From assembly GCA_964023275.1 (NCBI GenBank), contig OZ029923.1:6607729-6671728 (forward strand): a DNA stretch of 64,000 bases, written 5' to 3'. The DNA comes from Norana najaformis (Eukaryota; Annelida; Clitellata; Crassiclitellata; Hormogastridae). A program made the position numbers and the translations under genes. A model generated the notes under the pieces. The model worked only from the letters and a program-made list of their open reading frames with translations. It did no database searches and was not told the DNA's origin. Positions 30,053 to 42,753 of the stretch are shown here, piece after piece. Positions within the stretch are counted from its first letter, which is position 1; every line of letters starts with the position of its first letter.

Positions 30053-31813
30053 TTACATTGACAGAATCACTTATTGCACAAGTTGTATCAAGGGAGACTC
30101 CTTTCATAAGCAGGAACTAGATGCCAAGGATGCCTCGTTCCAGAGCGTGGCATCTCTCTTTGAGGATTCGTTTGTGATCATGCGTGATGCGACGTTGTAT
30201 TGAAACTTGCCACTAAGGGAACTGCCTGAAAATTTGCAATCTGCTTCCGAGGACCTGCTTGAACACCGGTGGCTTGCACCAGAAGTACAAACTAAGTAGA
30301 TACCGTTTTCAGTTTAAGAGAATTCGGAAAAGTTTTTCACTGACTCGCTTAAGAACACAGAATCGGTACAAGGTGATCATTTTGAAAGCACGCATCCATC
30401 TTAAAAAATCAATGGTGTGTATATAATCTACAGGACATAATTTATCTAGTCTTTAGTTCATTTTATGCTTCGGCATTATCTCGAAGACATTTGGGATTTA
30501 TAAACGTTTAGGAGAATGCTGAATAATATTATGCTTTATTACCTGGAGGTTTTAGATCTGCTTTATTTTGGCTTTGGACATATGTGTATGTGTAGATAGA
30601 TTTTTTATAACGTCGTCCAAGAACCTCTTATAGGCGCCCACCTCTAGGCTAACTGATGACGGGGTTGGTAAAAACAAGAATGCCTCTGTCGTCGCGCTCT
30701 CGCAAATGTAATACAGAACCAGACCAAATGAGTTCCACTCATGGCTTACACTTGACTCAGTATTCAAAGTTTCTGTTATGTGTTGCAATGAAGAACAGGA
30801 ATGGCGACAGTCTTACCTTGATCGCAGCTCACAATTTTGCCTACCGATTGGCATGCCCAGGGTTGGCGGCGAGGACTTATCCAATCTTGGGATCGAGCTT
30901 CAATTATGGAAGATGTCTAGATACCGCTCAAAACCGCATAAATCCGAGACAGACTCAAGTATAGTTCCTAAATGTAAATGATGTTCCTAGAGTTTCTCTA
31001 GGCACTAATGAAGCTATAGAAACACAAATCGTGAGCGACTTAAAGGAAGCACTTCTACTGTCAGCTGCCTTTATAAATTTAACTAGCTTTTGCCTTGCTA
31101 CTTTTAGAGGAAACGAAACTTAGTTACCTGGTCAATACGCTTGATGATTTGACATCCATCGTATGTTTCAGACATTAATAGTTCTGATGGTATATTAGAC
31201 TGTATGATTTATTCGGTCACGGCTGGACCACCTTCTCTTGGCCAAGCCCTCAAAGTCTGTTACCCAAGTTTCTTCATTTCAGAATAGATACGACGAAGAG
31301 AAAATCAATCTTCCACGTGATGGCCATATCCTGTGGTGCAACTGTTGGATGGCTCGTTAACTTAACAACGGCCCTTGAACCAAGGCACCAGGCGAATCCT
31401 CGGGTTCATTGGTGGCTCTTTTGAAAGCTTCTTCTTTAAAGGCGCTATACAAATTTCCACATACTGTATATAATATACGCACGTTTGTTTTCTTAATTAC
31501 AGAGAAGCACACTGTAGAAGATACTTACGACATTACCAATTTATGCTGCTCAGCTATAGAAAAGCAGGCGTGTCTAACAGAACAGATTGACACTAATTGT
31601 TTTCTGGAACAAATGTTTATACACTATATTCTGCAACTAGATAAAGATGCATTCAATGATTGTTTTATAACTAGAAGCGTGTCTTTTCAAGTTGTCTTAA
31701 TTCTATCGACAGCTAACGTTAAATCGAAATGTTTTAGCAAGCGCGTTAATTAAAGTTGCATTAGGCTCTCGATTCATTCGAGATTCATTCGTGAAACTTA
31801 GTAATAGAAATCA
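30053..31813. other. Spacer between A3 and A4 with the conserved A-gene 3' flank
   Basis: Collinear with 8757-10508. From about 31319 it enters a tract identical to the A5 locus. Open frames at 30656-30964 and 31409-31753 are copies of those in the first spacer and carry no recognisable motif. Confidence 0.45.
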
Positions 31814-33335
31814 CTACTTAAATCCGATGGCTACTCCAACTACATTATGAATGCGATTGCTTTGAGTGTAACAGCCACAACCGCCAAAGTGAAACTCAGC
31901 GAACATGAAGAAATATTCGGGGATGAGGCGATTGGTCGGCTGTATCAAGGAATTCGTAAAGATCTGGTTGCAGAAGGGAAAGCTGGTTCCGATGAGATAC
32001 GTTGATGGCGTGAATCCGGAGTAGTTTGGGAAGAGCGTGATATAGCTGTTTGGATTCGAGTCACAGTTGGTGAAGCTTAGGCTGACACCGTTCACTTGCA
32101 TTCCTTGAACGTTCCGGTTGGATGCAGCGCTCGACGGTAGAAATCCGAAGTACAGGTAGGGCTTACCGAGAATGTTCAGGTTTACCGGATTCGTGTAATC
32201 GACGTTTTCACTCAGTCCGACTTTCAATGGAATTGTCCTAAGTGTTATACATTCATAAATGCCTTAAATTTCACATAAAAATATAAAGACTAATAGCTAG
32301 CACGCTGTCCAATATTAATTTCCTCATGCGCTTCTATCACTCCTCAAGCTTTGCATTCAAAATTAGAGTTCAATCTTTTCAAGAGATCTTACCCTAATTC
32401 ATCCAATCCGCCTCCTTTTCATCTTTCTCAAACTATATATCTTCTACCGTGTGCTTCTCTGTCTCCCTTCCTCTCTGGTCTTTTTGCAACCAAGTACTTT
32501 CTATGTTTTTTCTCGACAACCTTTCTGATTTGATGCAGCATTCCTGTATCACATTAGTTGGAGTCCTGAGCTTAGTTTATGAAAACGAGCTTTAGGAATG
32601 TAGATGTGAACTTTGCGATTTCGCTATGAACACGATTACAGTAATATGAACTGATTACACATTTACGTTCGTACGACGGTACGCTGGTTCTTCTGTTCAT
32701 TTACCAGACTTTTAACATATCTGGAAGTTTTTTGCGGTTCTACAAATTTTGTGCATTCGAGTTTCAAATGGAAACCAAGTATTGACGGGCGAAGTGCGAA
32801 CATTTGCCGCTAAAATCAGTTAGAAACCAACGCCGATGATAATTTCAACAATGCATTAACTACAAGGCCTAATTAGTTGAGAGGTGGTGTTTGTCGAAGG
32901 CTAGCATAATGAGTTTTGCAGATTTAATTAAATTAGGTTATATCAAACCGGATGGGTTAGGATTGGATACATCGTAGCGAATAGAATCCAGTGAGGTAAG
33001 GTTAGATTCAGGATTAGATTGAGAATTAGATTATATCACACCAGATTGGAGTAGATTAGATATACATACGTGTATTGCGGTAATTGTTTAAGGATGGCAC
33101 AGTACTGGGTGCTGTCGGATTTCCTGTAGCAGAATCGGAAACTGGTTTTATTGGTAAACATCAGAGCCACTTCTTCGCTTGTCAGTTGAGAGAGAAACGT
33201 TGGATTGACGTACGTGTAGCCCCCTCCGTCCGTCTCCATATCACAGTAAACCTACGGTAATGCAGTCACATCAGCAGAGTATCAGAATCTGCCTTGTGTA
33301 TATCTTATAATTATGATATGATTTCTGCAGCACCG
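31319..33335. repeat. Tract identical to 51386-53402
   Basis: About 2 kb, offset 20,067, covering A4 exon 4, intron 3 and exon 3. I saw no difference in the stretches compared by eye, while sequence on both sides differs at several bases per 100. This is the pattern of gene conversion or a very recent local duplication. Confidence 0.7.
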
Positions 33336-34413
33336 TTTTCAACATGTGCAAGGTCTGTTGAAATGAAAAAAATATTCAAATGGAAAAAACACATTCAAAT
33401 GGAATGACAAATCCTATTGGCTGGTCCCAATCTGTAAAATTCACTACTCGCTTCAGTTCTATTCATTCTGTCATTTCTTTGATGTCGTTCAGGTCGAAAC
33501 TTAAGACCCAACTTCTGATTTCCCTGACTCGCAGATTTCTACAGTGCTTCTCCAACAAAGTGTCGTATTTTGCTACGGTTTCAACGAGTCGACCATCGGC
33601 TGATGCCTCGCATAAGGTCACGGCGCAATGAGAGTCATTATCTGACGTTTCATTATTGCCCTGCACCGCATGCTGTAACAAATCTCAGGTTTGCATCTGC
33701 TATAGAATCCTTTGCCTTACATTTATATAAAAATGTTAATGTTAACAGAATCCATCTGGTGCCCTAAATTCCAAACTGGCTATTTTGTGGCAATTCTGTC
33801 CCTGATGGAATTGGCTTACTTAGTTTTGCACAGCCTTGACACTTGAGTTGCGCCTGTTCGCTTTCGCTATGATCATTACCCACCTCTATGACGGTTCCGA
33901 ACACGGTTCCGACGAGATATGTTCCACTTGGAGTGGCTGGATTCTTCAGTTTCTTGTACAGACATGCGTTCTTTGCGTTGACGCACTGTGAGTCTGAAAG
34001 AATTTTACTGTTTAGATTTGGTCTTAAGTAAAATAAAAGCATCAGTTTGAGCAGTGTTACTTTACCATTAGTCACATATAATATGGGTTTGCTCAATTAT
34101 TTGTGTCTGCCGAAATGGCGGAATTGATATAAATAATCCTCTTAATACTATTTTTATGCCCAGGATACCTGTGAGCTCACGGGACTTATAAAAATACTCC
34201 GAAGAAATGAAATGTCTAGGTTTGCTAAATCTCGTCAAGTTATTATTATTATTATTATCATCATCATCATTATTATTATTTATTATTATTATTTATTATT
34301 ATTATTATTTTATCTATTATATATTATATTATTATATTATATTATATTATATTATTATTATATTATTATTATATTATTATTATATCATTATTATTATATT
34401 ATTATTATTATTA

Positions 34414-34486
<73 letters not shown>

Positions 34487-35111
34487 GTGTATGAGGCTCA
34501 GCACCGACAGGAGTGGCGTCATCGGACTTTTGAACCTGCCTCATCATTATTTTATTGCTATTATCATTTTAATTTAGCCTTTAGTAAAGAACCTTTCAAA
34601 AGCCGTTCCTTTTTGATATTCTAAAAGTTAATATATAAATGCCTTTGAAGATGCATGCATAATGCAGTAATAATAACAAAACAAAAACAAAAATTATAAT
34701 CCTATAATACCATGCACCTAAGGTAGCAGAGTTGTAATGGAAAAGACTGTTTATATAGCGCCTGTTCTAGACGAAATCGATAATTTTTCTCCTTCAGGGT
34801 TGAAATAGCAGTAGTATACCGGGCCTACTAGAGCTCTTGTAGAAATACAAAATGCACTACTTAGTAATGTGTGCGTTTGAGGGGATCAAGAAAGGCGTTA
34901 CACAAATATTCGAATACATACATACATAGACATACATACACACATACATATATAAATAAATATGTATATATAAATACATACGTACGTACATATTTACTTA
35001 AGTAGTTGTTTGCTTACTTACATTCATAAAAGGCATAGGCCTACCTGCTTTAATGATTTCGAGGGAAGTTGCAACAAATAGTATCCCTAGAAACCAACTC
35101 GTTATCGCCAT
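31814..35111 (-). CDS. A4: type A secreted fibrinogen-like-opening protein
   Basis: Minus-strand exons are 35045-35111, 33884-33993, 33070-33251 and 31814-32237 (67, 110, 182 and 424 nt; 260 residues). The signal peptide starts MAITSWFLGILF and ends in LEIIKA. Exon 2 gives SQCVNAKNAC and PSGTYLVGTVFGTVIE, exon 3 gives VYCDMETDGGGYTY and the FCYRKSDSTQYC pair, and exon 4 gives TIPLKVGLSEN with GTSFPFCNQ and GGCGCY. All borders are GT-AG and no lesion was seen. Exons 3 and 4 encode exactly the same residues as A5, whereas exon 2 does not, consistent with conversion limited to the 3' half of the gene. Function unknown. Confidence 0.86.
34240..34486. repeat. ATT microsatellite in A4 intron 1
   Basis: ATT and AT-rich runs, the last part a pure ATT array of about 70 bp. 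It is equivalent to the arrays in the other A genes. Confidence 0.9.
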
Positions 35112-35194
35112 TGTTGAGACTTGCTACCTGACTTTGACCGAACCTCCGAGAAAATCTTTCCTTGTTAAGCGCACAACACGAATGCAGCCCTTGG

Positions 35195-35202
35195 TTTTTA
35201 TA
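35195..35202 (-). promoter_or_regulatory. TATA box of A4
   Basis: TATAAAAA on the minus strand about 84 nt upstream of the A4 ATG (35111). Confidence 0.68.
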
Positions 35203-36362
35203 CCCAGTAAGCCTGGTTGTTTTTAGATGCGTGACACGTTTCACATCCTAACAGAACAGAATTTCCGATGACTAACTCTACCTGTCCTCCTCATTGTGTC
35301 GGTACTTCTGAAATTCGAGCGAAACCATAAAGTGGAAAATTCAAAGACATTGGTCCACTTGGCAAACTGATCATGTAAATCGATGCGGATGAGAACTGTA
35401 ACAGTCCTAGAGATAATGTGCACTTGGCCTAGGAATGTAGGTCTACGTTGGACTTCAAAAGAGCCGTTATGGCCATCAAAAGGGCCGCTAGGGCCATTAA
35501 AGGACTCAACTTGGCCACGTAAAATAACATGTATGGACAGAAAAAATGAAGATGACGAAAAAGAGCCATATGGCCAATAGAAAAATATAAAGATTTATCA
35601 ATTTAAATAAAATATACTTTAAAAGAAATTAAAAACAGTCAACGCCAAAGTCGTCTGCAAGTAAGGAGGATCCCCAACGCCTGCCTGCGATCCTCACAGA
35701 ACACTTAGACGCCAGAAGAAACATTAGAAACACATGTAAAATGCGAACTGAAAATATCGAGACGAACGAACTCAAATCAGCAACAGAAAAATATAAACAA
35801 TAAACTGTAACAGAATAAGAACTTCAAAGACGTCAACGGCCACAGTAAGCATAGGATGTCGTTAAGCTTTGCAAACACAGATATTGCGAAGTGATTCAGT
35901 GAAGCGCAGTGCATGGCGATGTAATGCATAATGTTATTCAATTTAAGTACGGTAGTGTGCAAATATATGCATGTGTGACTATTTGCATTTTTAGAACCTC
36001 AGGGTATATGTAAGGTAAAGTAGCAACGAAACTGTGTGGCGCTCTTAATTACGTTGAGCTAAACTGTTTTGGAGGTGTCTCGCGCGTTCGTCGCTAGGGC
36101 AAAGTGATTTAAATAATCACAGGCTGATGCAGGGGCCTGTCTGCCATGGCCCTTCTCATATTTACAATTTGGGGAGCTTGTACTGTGTATATGTTCGTTG
36201 TATACAAAGTTCATTTTATGTAGGCCTAAGCATAAAATACAGGCATATACTCATACATATCTCATTCATATTCAGATATACTTACTGTATATGTGTATAT
36301 ATTCATATTATATATTGATGTACTTTATATTATACGAATTCATGTATATATATTCATATCTT

Positions 36363-36420
<58 letters not shown>

Positions 36421-37552
36421 CACATAGAAGCGTAGAAGCACATATAGAAGCGTAGTAGTAGCTAGATATAGGCCTGTAATTATATCACGCACAGAGCCTG
36501 AGTATAGTAAGATGAATGATAATTAAGCTCCACCGAGACCATCGTCTGAAACAATTCGCTTTTGAAAAGTGCGTGTAAATCATACAGCGATTTAAATAGG
36601 CCTACTTTTACTGCGTACTTGAAAATAACGCAGATACATAAGCACCTGTTTTGCTCCTCATCTCCAACTGGCTTAGGTTTACAACAGAACAAGTGTGGGC
36701 ATAAACGAAGATCCCGACAGCGCCTTTGTGGGGGGCTATATTAAGTGTCCTGATACATACGTATACATACATACGAAGGCCCTATATCAAGTATATAGAT
36801 AACTAACTGTTTAACTAACTAAATAGCCAGCTAACTAACTAACTTTGCGATGTATATATGTATACATATATCTTCTTCGTAATCAGGACGCTACAAAGTG
36901 TCTATGTTTCTGCGAATTTCACCAGATTTGAATTCTGATAACGTATCAAATTATTTGCACAACACTGATCCTTCTTAAACCAGGAAGCAATCTTTAAGAG
37001 TGCTGCTGTTTATACGAAAAGCTAACATTGATAAAATAGGAGTAATAGCTCGTGTCAGAGACATAGCTTTTAAGAGGAAGCTGGAAAGTATTGACTATTG
37101 AGCATTCACAGTAATTTGCAGTGGTTCTAACGCAGTCTTCTGTGCCGCTTACATCCTTGTTTCGTTCTGTTATGTTATGTTGTTATGCTTAATGCAAATG
37201 TAGAAGTACATGTTTTTTCAATAGCGACCGACCCTTTACCAAACGCTTTGCGTTTGAATGGCTGCCTTCCTATTTAATGTCTTCCTTGTATGGACGGCGC
37301 TGGCACGGGATTCATGACGAAGGTGAAACACGATCTAAGTTCTAGTTCTATAGGTAAACTTTGTGCAGCTGACTATTAACGGGGCGCATTTTTAATTATT
37401 CACATTTTATAAAGGTAAATTTGGGATATATTCTGGTATACCAAATATAAAATTGTATAAATTTTTGGATTGATTCTCAAAATTGCATCACAATACATTT
37501 TGCGATTGTCGAAGCGTAGTAAGTCTGTAATTGTTATATGGCGCTTTATAAA
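35203..37552. other. Spacer between A4 and B3
   Basis: No gene seen. A degenerate repeat of about 21 bp lies near 35450-35530 (variants of aaaagggccgctagggcc). There is a pure TA run of about 52 bp at 36367-36418 and CTAA runs at about 36795-36843. The stretch is collinear with 13888-16190. Confidence 0.5.
36367..36418. repeat. TA dinucleotide microsatellite
   Basis: About 26 TA units. The equivalent positions near 690, 15050 and 58215 hold only 6-9 units. Confidence 0.92.
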
Positions 37553-37850
37553 TGCTTTGCCCGAAAATGCTTTGCTCCGAAAATGCTTTTCTCCGAAAAT
37601 GATTTGCTTCGAAAATGCTTTGCTCCGAAAATGATATGCTCCGAAAATGCTTTGTTCCGAAAATGCTTTGCTCCGAAAATGCTTTGCTCCGAAAATGCTT
37701 TTCTCCGAAAATGATATGCTCCGAAAATGCTTTGTTCCGAAAATGCTTTGCTCCAAAAATGCTTTGCTCCGAAAATGCTTTGTTCCGAAAATGCTATGCT
37801 CCGAAAATGCTTTTCTCCGAGAATGATTTGCTCCGAAAATGCTTTGCTCC
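37553..37850. repeat. 16-bp minisatellite, about 18-19 units, 3' of B3
   Basis: Tandem TGCTTTGCTCCGAAAA with single-base variants (ttgttcc, ttttctcc, gatttgc). The same site has two units at B2 (about 16195) and three at B4 (about 44240), and is deleted at H1 and H2. The repetitive open frames on both strands follow from the repeat. Confidence 0.93.
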
Positions 37851-38232
37851 GGTTAATCGAAACTTAGTAAGAACGTAACTAGAACAACTTGCAGAACCGA
37901 TTCATACACTGATGAACAATTGAAAACAATAAATTTTAGGTTTTCATATTCAGAAGTAAATTATGAATTCATTTAAATGGATTTCAAGAAAATAGAGGCA
38001 TGAACGATAGAACTCCTTTCTCGTCAGATGAAGGCAGTTTCCTCTTTTAGTTTTTGTGATGAATTAAATAAGCCATCAAACGGTCTGCATATATATCTAA
38101 TTATTATAGTACTGCTGCTTGTAAACAAGTCTCCAGAGATACAAAATTTGAAATAATTCAACTTAACCGTGTCTTATGAAATTAATAAGCTACTTATTAA
38201 GTTAAATGATCGTCGTAACTGTAACAAACAGT
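37851..38232. other. 3' flank of B3
   Basis: Shared B-gene 3' flank; no feature seen beyond AT-rich runs. Confidence 0.45.
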
Positions 38233-41200
38233 TTATCTGAAGCCGATGGAAAAGCCAAGGACATCAGGGATTCTGTTTGTTTGAAGGTAGCAACCACAGC
38301 CACCGAAATGCATCTCTCCGAACATGAAGTAACTGCTCGGCATTACCCGACCGGATGGATTCGGGAGCAGGTAGGCAAATATGTTGTTGCAGAACGGTAG
38401 AGGCACGTGGTAGTTGGAGAAGGCAATTTCCCTGAAGTTCGGGAACAACGTGATAAGGCTGTTGGGATTCCTATCGCAGTTTCTGAAAGTGTTTCTATGA
38501 CCGTTTACCTGAATTCCCTGAACAGCGTTATTCGAAGCGTGCTTTATGGGAAGAAAGCCCAAGAAGAGATAAGGATTTCCTAGAATTCCCCGGTTAAGCG
38601 GACCAGAGTAATCATTAAAGTTGTTTAGGCCAAGTTTCAAAGGAATCGACCTGAAATTAAAGAAAATACACGGTATACAAAAGAAGAAAGCGAAGATATA
38701 ATAAAATAACTGAATTAGGCCTATATATTTACTAAGTGTTAGTACATTTGAAGCATCTATAGTGGAAGCGTCAAGATTATTTATTTGCATTCATAGTTTA
38801 TGCTTAGAATGTCTTCTGTTGGTCCGGCACACGATCTAAAGGCTAGTACTCCAATGCTCAACTATAGCAGCATAATGTATATTGGTTGTTGTCAATTTTT
38901 TTTTTTTGATCAATAAACGAATAATAAAAAAATATTAAAATTCATTGAAACAGTGCAGCGTCATTTTTGAAGGACCGTTAATAAACTATATCAATTAATA
39001 ATAAGAAATAACTGAAGAAAGAAATTTTTGAGTTGAATTGAAATTCTGCAAACTTTTGCTGATGTTATTCGAGTTTGCCACATTTTGGCTCGCTTTTTCT
39101 GGAGATACTGTACATGTGCAAACATTGTCCACATCACATGCAGTACATTAGGCCGGATTTTGGCTCACAGCTCCATGCGAAATGCATTTGCATGTTAGGG
39201 TCCGGGCTTAGAATCTCAGTTCTTCATGTGGCGAAACTGATGATTCGTTGTCACGGTGTTATATAATTGTAAAGAAACGGTTGTCCATGACTCTGACCTC
39301 TTTCAGTCTGTTTATGGCTCTTAATGTTTCCTGTTTCCCGGCTCCAATGTGAACTTCTGAACTTTGTAAGGAAGGCACTTTTAAAATATAGTTGTATTGT
39401 ATTGTTGTTGAATTGCTTTTGTCCTCTTTACACTTCAACAAAGGTATCCTTTAACACCAGGACCACGTGACCCTCTGCAAAATACTAACGTTGACAGAGG
39501 CACGTGTGCAATTAACGACCGATTAGCTAACCTCGCTTAACATTTGTTATTAACCTATGTAGACCAACATGTAAACAGAAAGTACGTTATTTATATTATT
39601 CGCGAGATGGCGCCGGCGTTATATGTAACCTTTGTTAGCGCAAAGCATCTGCGTGCTAGTTCGGCAAATGTCCCTTATGGAGAGAATCCACTGTAGATCC
39701 CCGCTAGATACAGGTCATGAAAACAATTGCCAAAACCTGCTCCGTCATCGATAACTTACTATTGTATATCCAGGACAAACGCACACACATCGCATTTCTC
39801 TCCATCTCCCTCTTCCTCTGCACAGAAATTACATTATTTTCATATTATTCGCGTCCTGGCGGCGGTGTTATATAACTTTTGTAAATGTACTACATGGGCG
39901 TCAAAAGCTTTTATTATTTACTGTATTATGTAGATTTGACTGGATCGGATTAGATTAGAGCAGAGATAGGTGTTGTTCAATTAGAGCTTTTTCAAATAAA
40001 CCAATTGTTGTTCCTTGAAACCGTCGGAACTCTTTGATCATGCCCGGAACGAGATTGCAAAGGCGTCCATAGTGCAGACGCAGCAGGTGTTATGGTTTGG
40101 GATACACTTACGCATATTCTGGGAGTTGACGGAGCGTGGCATATGGCTGTTCTCCGTTGGTTTTTGCGAACGCGTAGAAGTACGGTCGTCTTGTCAGTTA
40201 TCATAACCGACAGATCTTCATCCGTCAAAGCCGAAAGAGCCGATGGATTGAGGAAAGTGTAACCTCCGTGATTCAATCCCATCTCACAATAGACCTAAAA
40301 TGTATGTGTTAAGAGCTATCTAACAGATCTATAAAGGTGCGATTTTATAAGTAGGCCCTAATCCAGGTCATATGTACTAAACCATAACATAATGCTTTCA
40401 CAGTTAAGGCAGAATAATCCTCTCAGACATTCTTCCTCTTAGATATCGCTTTACAAAGATTCGATAACAAGTACAATCAATCATTACAAAAATAATTATT
40501 ATTATGTCTTTTGTCATTGTGGTATTGTTCTTCTCCTCCTTCTCTTCCTCCCCTTATGAAATTCATAACTAAGGAACCAATATTACGCTAATTAGCCTGC
40601 AAGTTTAAAGTGCGCGTTTGTGTAGGAAATTTTCACGGCGTAACATTGATGAGTCGTGGTGTTGCTGACTTGTTTGGTCTGGTTGTCGGGCTCCCGCACT
40701 AAGGCGGAACTCTTTCGTGACGTCATTGGGTTACTGACTTGTTGGATAACGTGCTAATTAGGCCTACGTGTTTGCGATTACTGGGTTAGTTTAGCTGAGA
40801 CGCAGTGATCACGTGCCACGAATTGCTGGATGCGTCTAACTACCATACATTGAGATCTTGCTATGACGTTGGTGTGATGCTGGCGCGTATTTTATGACGC
40901 TATCGCATATTTTATCACGTGGGCACATGCGCGGGAACGACGCTCTTACGATGCGCTGCCCGGTCTATACCAGTCTGAACTGGTCTGCTGTGGTGGTGGA
41001 AAATAACCTATAAAATGCAGTCGCAAATGCATTGTAGACAAAAACGAAAAAGATTTTGTGGCGGAGTCTGTCTTCTGCTCATGCGATAGTTTGATACATT
41101 GATAAGTTCGCGTGTTTTGAAATTATTTATCGACATATTATGTACTGTCGTGATTGAACTGTTCGTCGTCTAATAGACCTAATAATATATGCACGAAAAT

Positions 41201-41919
41201 CAAAGACTGCCTCTCTTGTTTCGAATTATCGCTATATTCCATATCGGGCGAGTCGGCCGTTCAAAGCCCGATCGATTGACAACTTCGAAAGGTTGTCCGA
41301 ACATGAGCAACAACCAACAACAATAATAAAATTATCAGCAGGAATAATAGTACCTGCAACTAGATCGCTGTTGATCACTAAAGATGTCAGTGGAACAGGA
41401 TAAGTTCAGAGCTGTATTGATATTGGTAGGTAATTTATACCTCGATGATCGCTCCGGTTTCCGTTTTCAATTGATAAACTCCACTGGGCGTCGTAGGATC
41501 GTCTATTTGCAGTTGCTTGCACGAATGTCTGTATGCAGCATTTACATTCATTATTAATCGTAATCGTACTCGTAAGCTCGAGATTTCTACAGGGTCCAAC
41601 GAAAGCTAAGTCGCAGGAACCAGTTTATTCACAGGCGCTCAGTCAAAACAAGTGGATAGACAGGTAGGGTTCGGTTACAGGTGAAGATTCTAGAGTGAGG
41701 CAGCTAAACAGTCAAATGGCTATGGTGGATGGTGATGCTTGGAACTGAACCGGAAAATGAGATAATGGGAAGAGGAAGAGTCAGGATAGGATCTGTGAAT
41801 AAGTCTTTTCATTTTTAAGTGAAGGACCTACGCAGAGATTGCAAGAGGCGAAAAACATAAAATACACGAGAAATTGTGACAAATAGTAGAGGAAGAAAGA
41901 TATGTCTGATTACTACAGA

Positions 41920-42405
41920 ATCCCAGATAAAATAGATCGGTGGCAAATTGAGAGGTGATTCCCTATTGAGAACTATTTTCGAAGGCAGAATGTTGGGAAG
42001 CAAAACAAGAGGAAGACCAAACACAGATGCTGCTGGACTGAATGATAAATGGTGGATACAAGGAGACCAAATGAGACCAAGCATCGCGAAGACTGACATC
42101 CATTGCATGCATTAACCAGCAGACAATTTGAAAAAGAAGAAAAAGAAAAAGGCAGTAAATTTAGACTCTATGTATGTATTCATGTATCTAAGATTTGTAT
42201 AGCGCATTTTCATGTCCTCTCAAAGGCTGTGAAAATAGCTGTTTGAGTAATCTAAACAGATGTGCCTTAACATATGATCATAGTGTTCCACAGGTCTCTG
42301 CTCAAATATTCTCCACCCACTTAACATAAGTTAGATAAGCATGTGTACCGCGCTTTTAGACATGCTTTAAAAGGCGCTATATAAGTATCTTGATTTTTAT
42401 ACACA
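41920..42405 (+). mobile_element. LINE 3'-end relic in B3 intron 1
   Basis: Relative of the 19780-20185 relic. The plus strand reads LLRTIFEGRMLGSKTRGRPN before a stop. It is followed by a tail ending in aaaggcgctatataagtatc, a common 3' end of LINEs and their SINEs, and then simple repeats. Confidence 0.42.
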
Positions 42406-42495
42406 AATATGCACGCATGCATGAATGCATGTATGTACACATATTAGGGCCTATACATATATACACTCAATGAAAGAAACTGATAAGTATGTGTA

Positions 42496-42554
42496 TGTTT
42501 ACATACATACTTACATACAGACATGCTTACATATTTACATGCTTGCATACATAC
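42496..42554. repeat. Short CATA repeat in B3 intron 1
   Basis: A few interrupted CATA units next to the exon 1 donor, compared with about 275 bp in B2 and 840 bp in B4. Confidence 0.7.
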
Positions 42555-42743
42555 CTGCAGTCGTGCCCTGTAACTAGCATGGCGATCAGGAAAATAAACA
42601 ACGAACGGGAAACCATTTCATATGTTTTGTTGGAAGTTCGTCAAAAGCGCCTTGAAGAATCCGAAAGAAATTGTAGCCACCAGTGTAGAGTAGTCGCTGC
42701 CTTGACTTCAGTCGCAAAGACGTTTCATATTGCTATCCGCTCT

Positions 42744-42753
42744 CCTTTTAATA
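42744..42753 (-). promoter_or_regulatory. Candidate TATA-like element of B3
   Basis: TATTAAAAGG, about 128 nt upstream of the B3 ATG; conserved in B2 and B4. Confidence 0.33.

Larger units (their letters stand above)
38233..42616 (-). pseudogene. B3: type B gene with a +1 frameshift in exon 3
   Basis: Minus-strand exons are 42555-42616 (signal peptide, MVSRSLFIFLIAMLV), 41441-41528, 40112-40294 and 38233-38650. Exon 3 is 183 nt instead of 182. On the plus strand the run is ccgttggtttttgcg, where B2, B4, H1 and H2 have ccgttggtcttg or ccgttggtcttc, so one base has been gained. The shifted frame makes the exon end in phase 0 and meets a TAA at the twelfth codon of exon 4, giving a truncated product of about 122 residues that lacks the GGCGCY module. 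Exon 4 itself is fully open and all splice sites are intact, so the lesion is recent or could be a sequencing error in the homopolymer. Otherwise it is a normal B gene: SCKQLQIDDPTTPSGVYQ, VYCEMGLNHGGYTF. Confidence 0.75.

Noticed and set aside
37400..37878. Repetitive open frames on both strands (FRSKAFSEQSIFG and MLCSENALLRKCF types)
   Set aside because: Produced by the 16-bp minisatellite, which gives open frames in several phases because no unit contains a stop.
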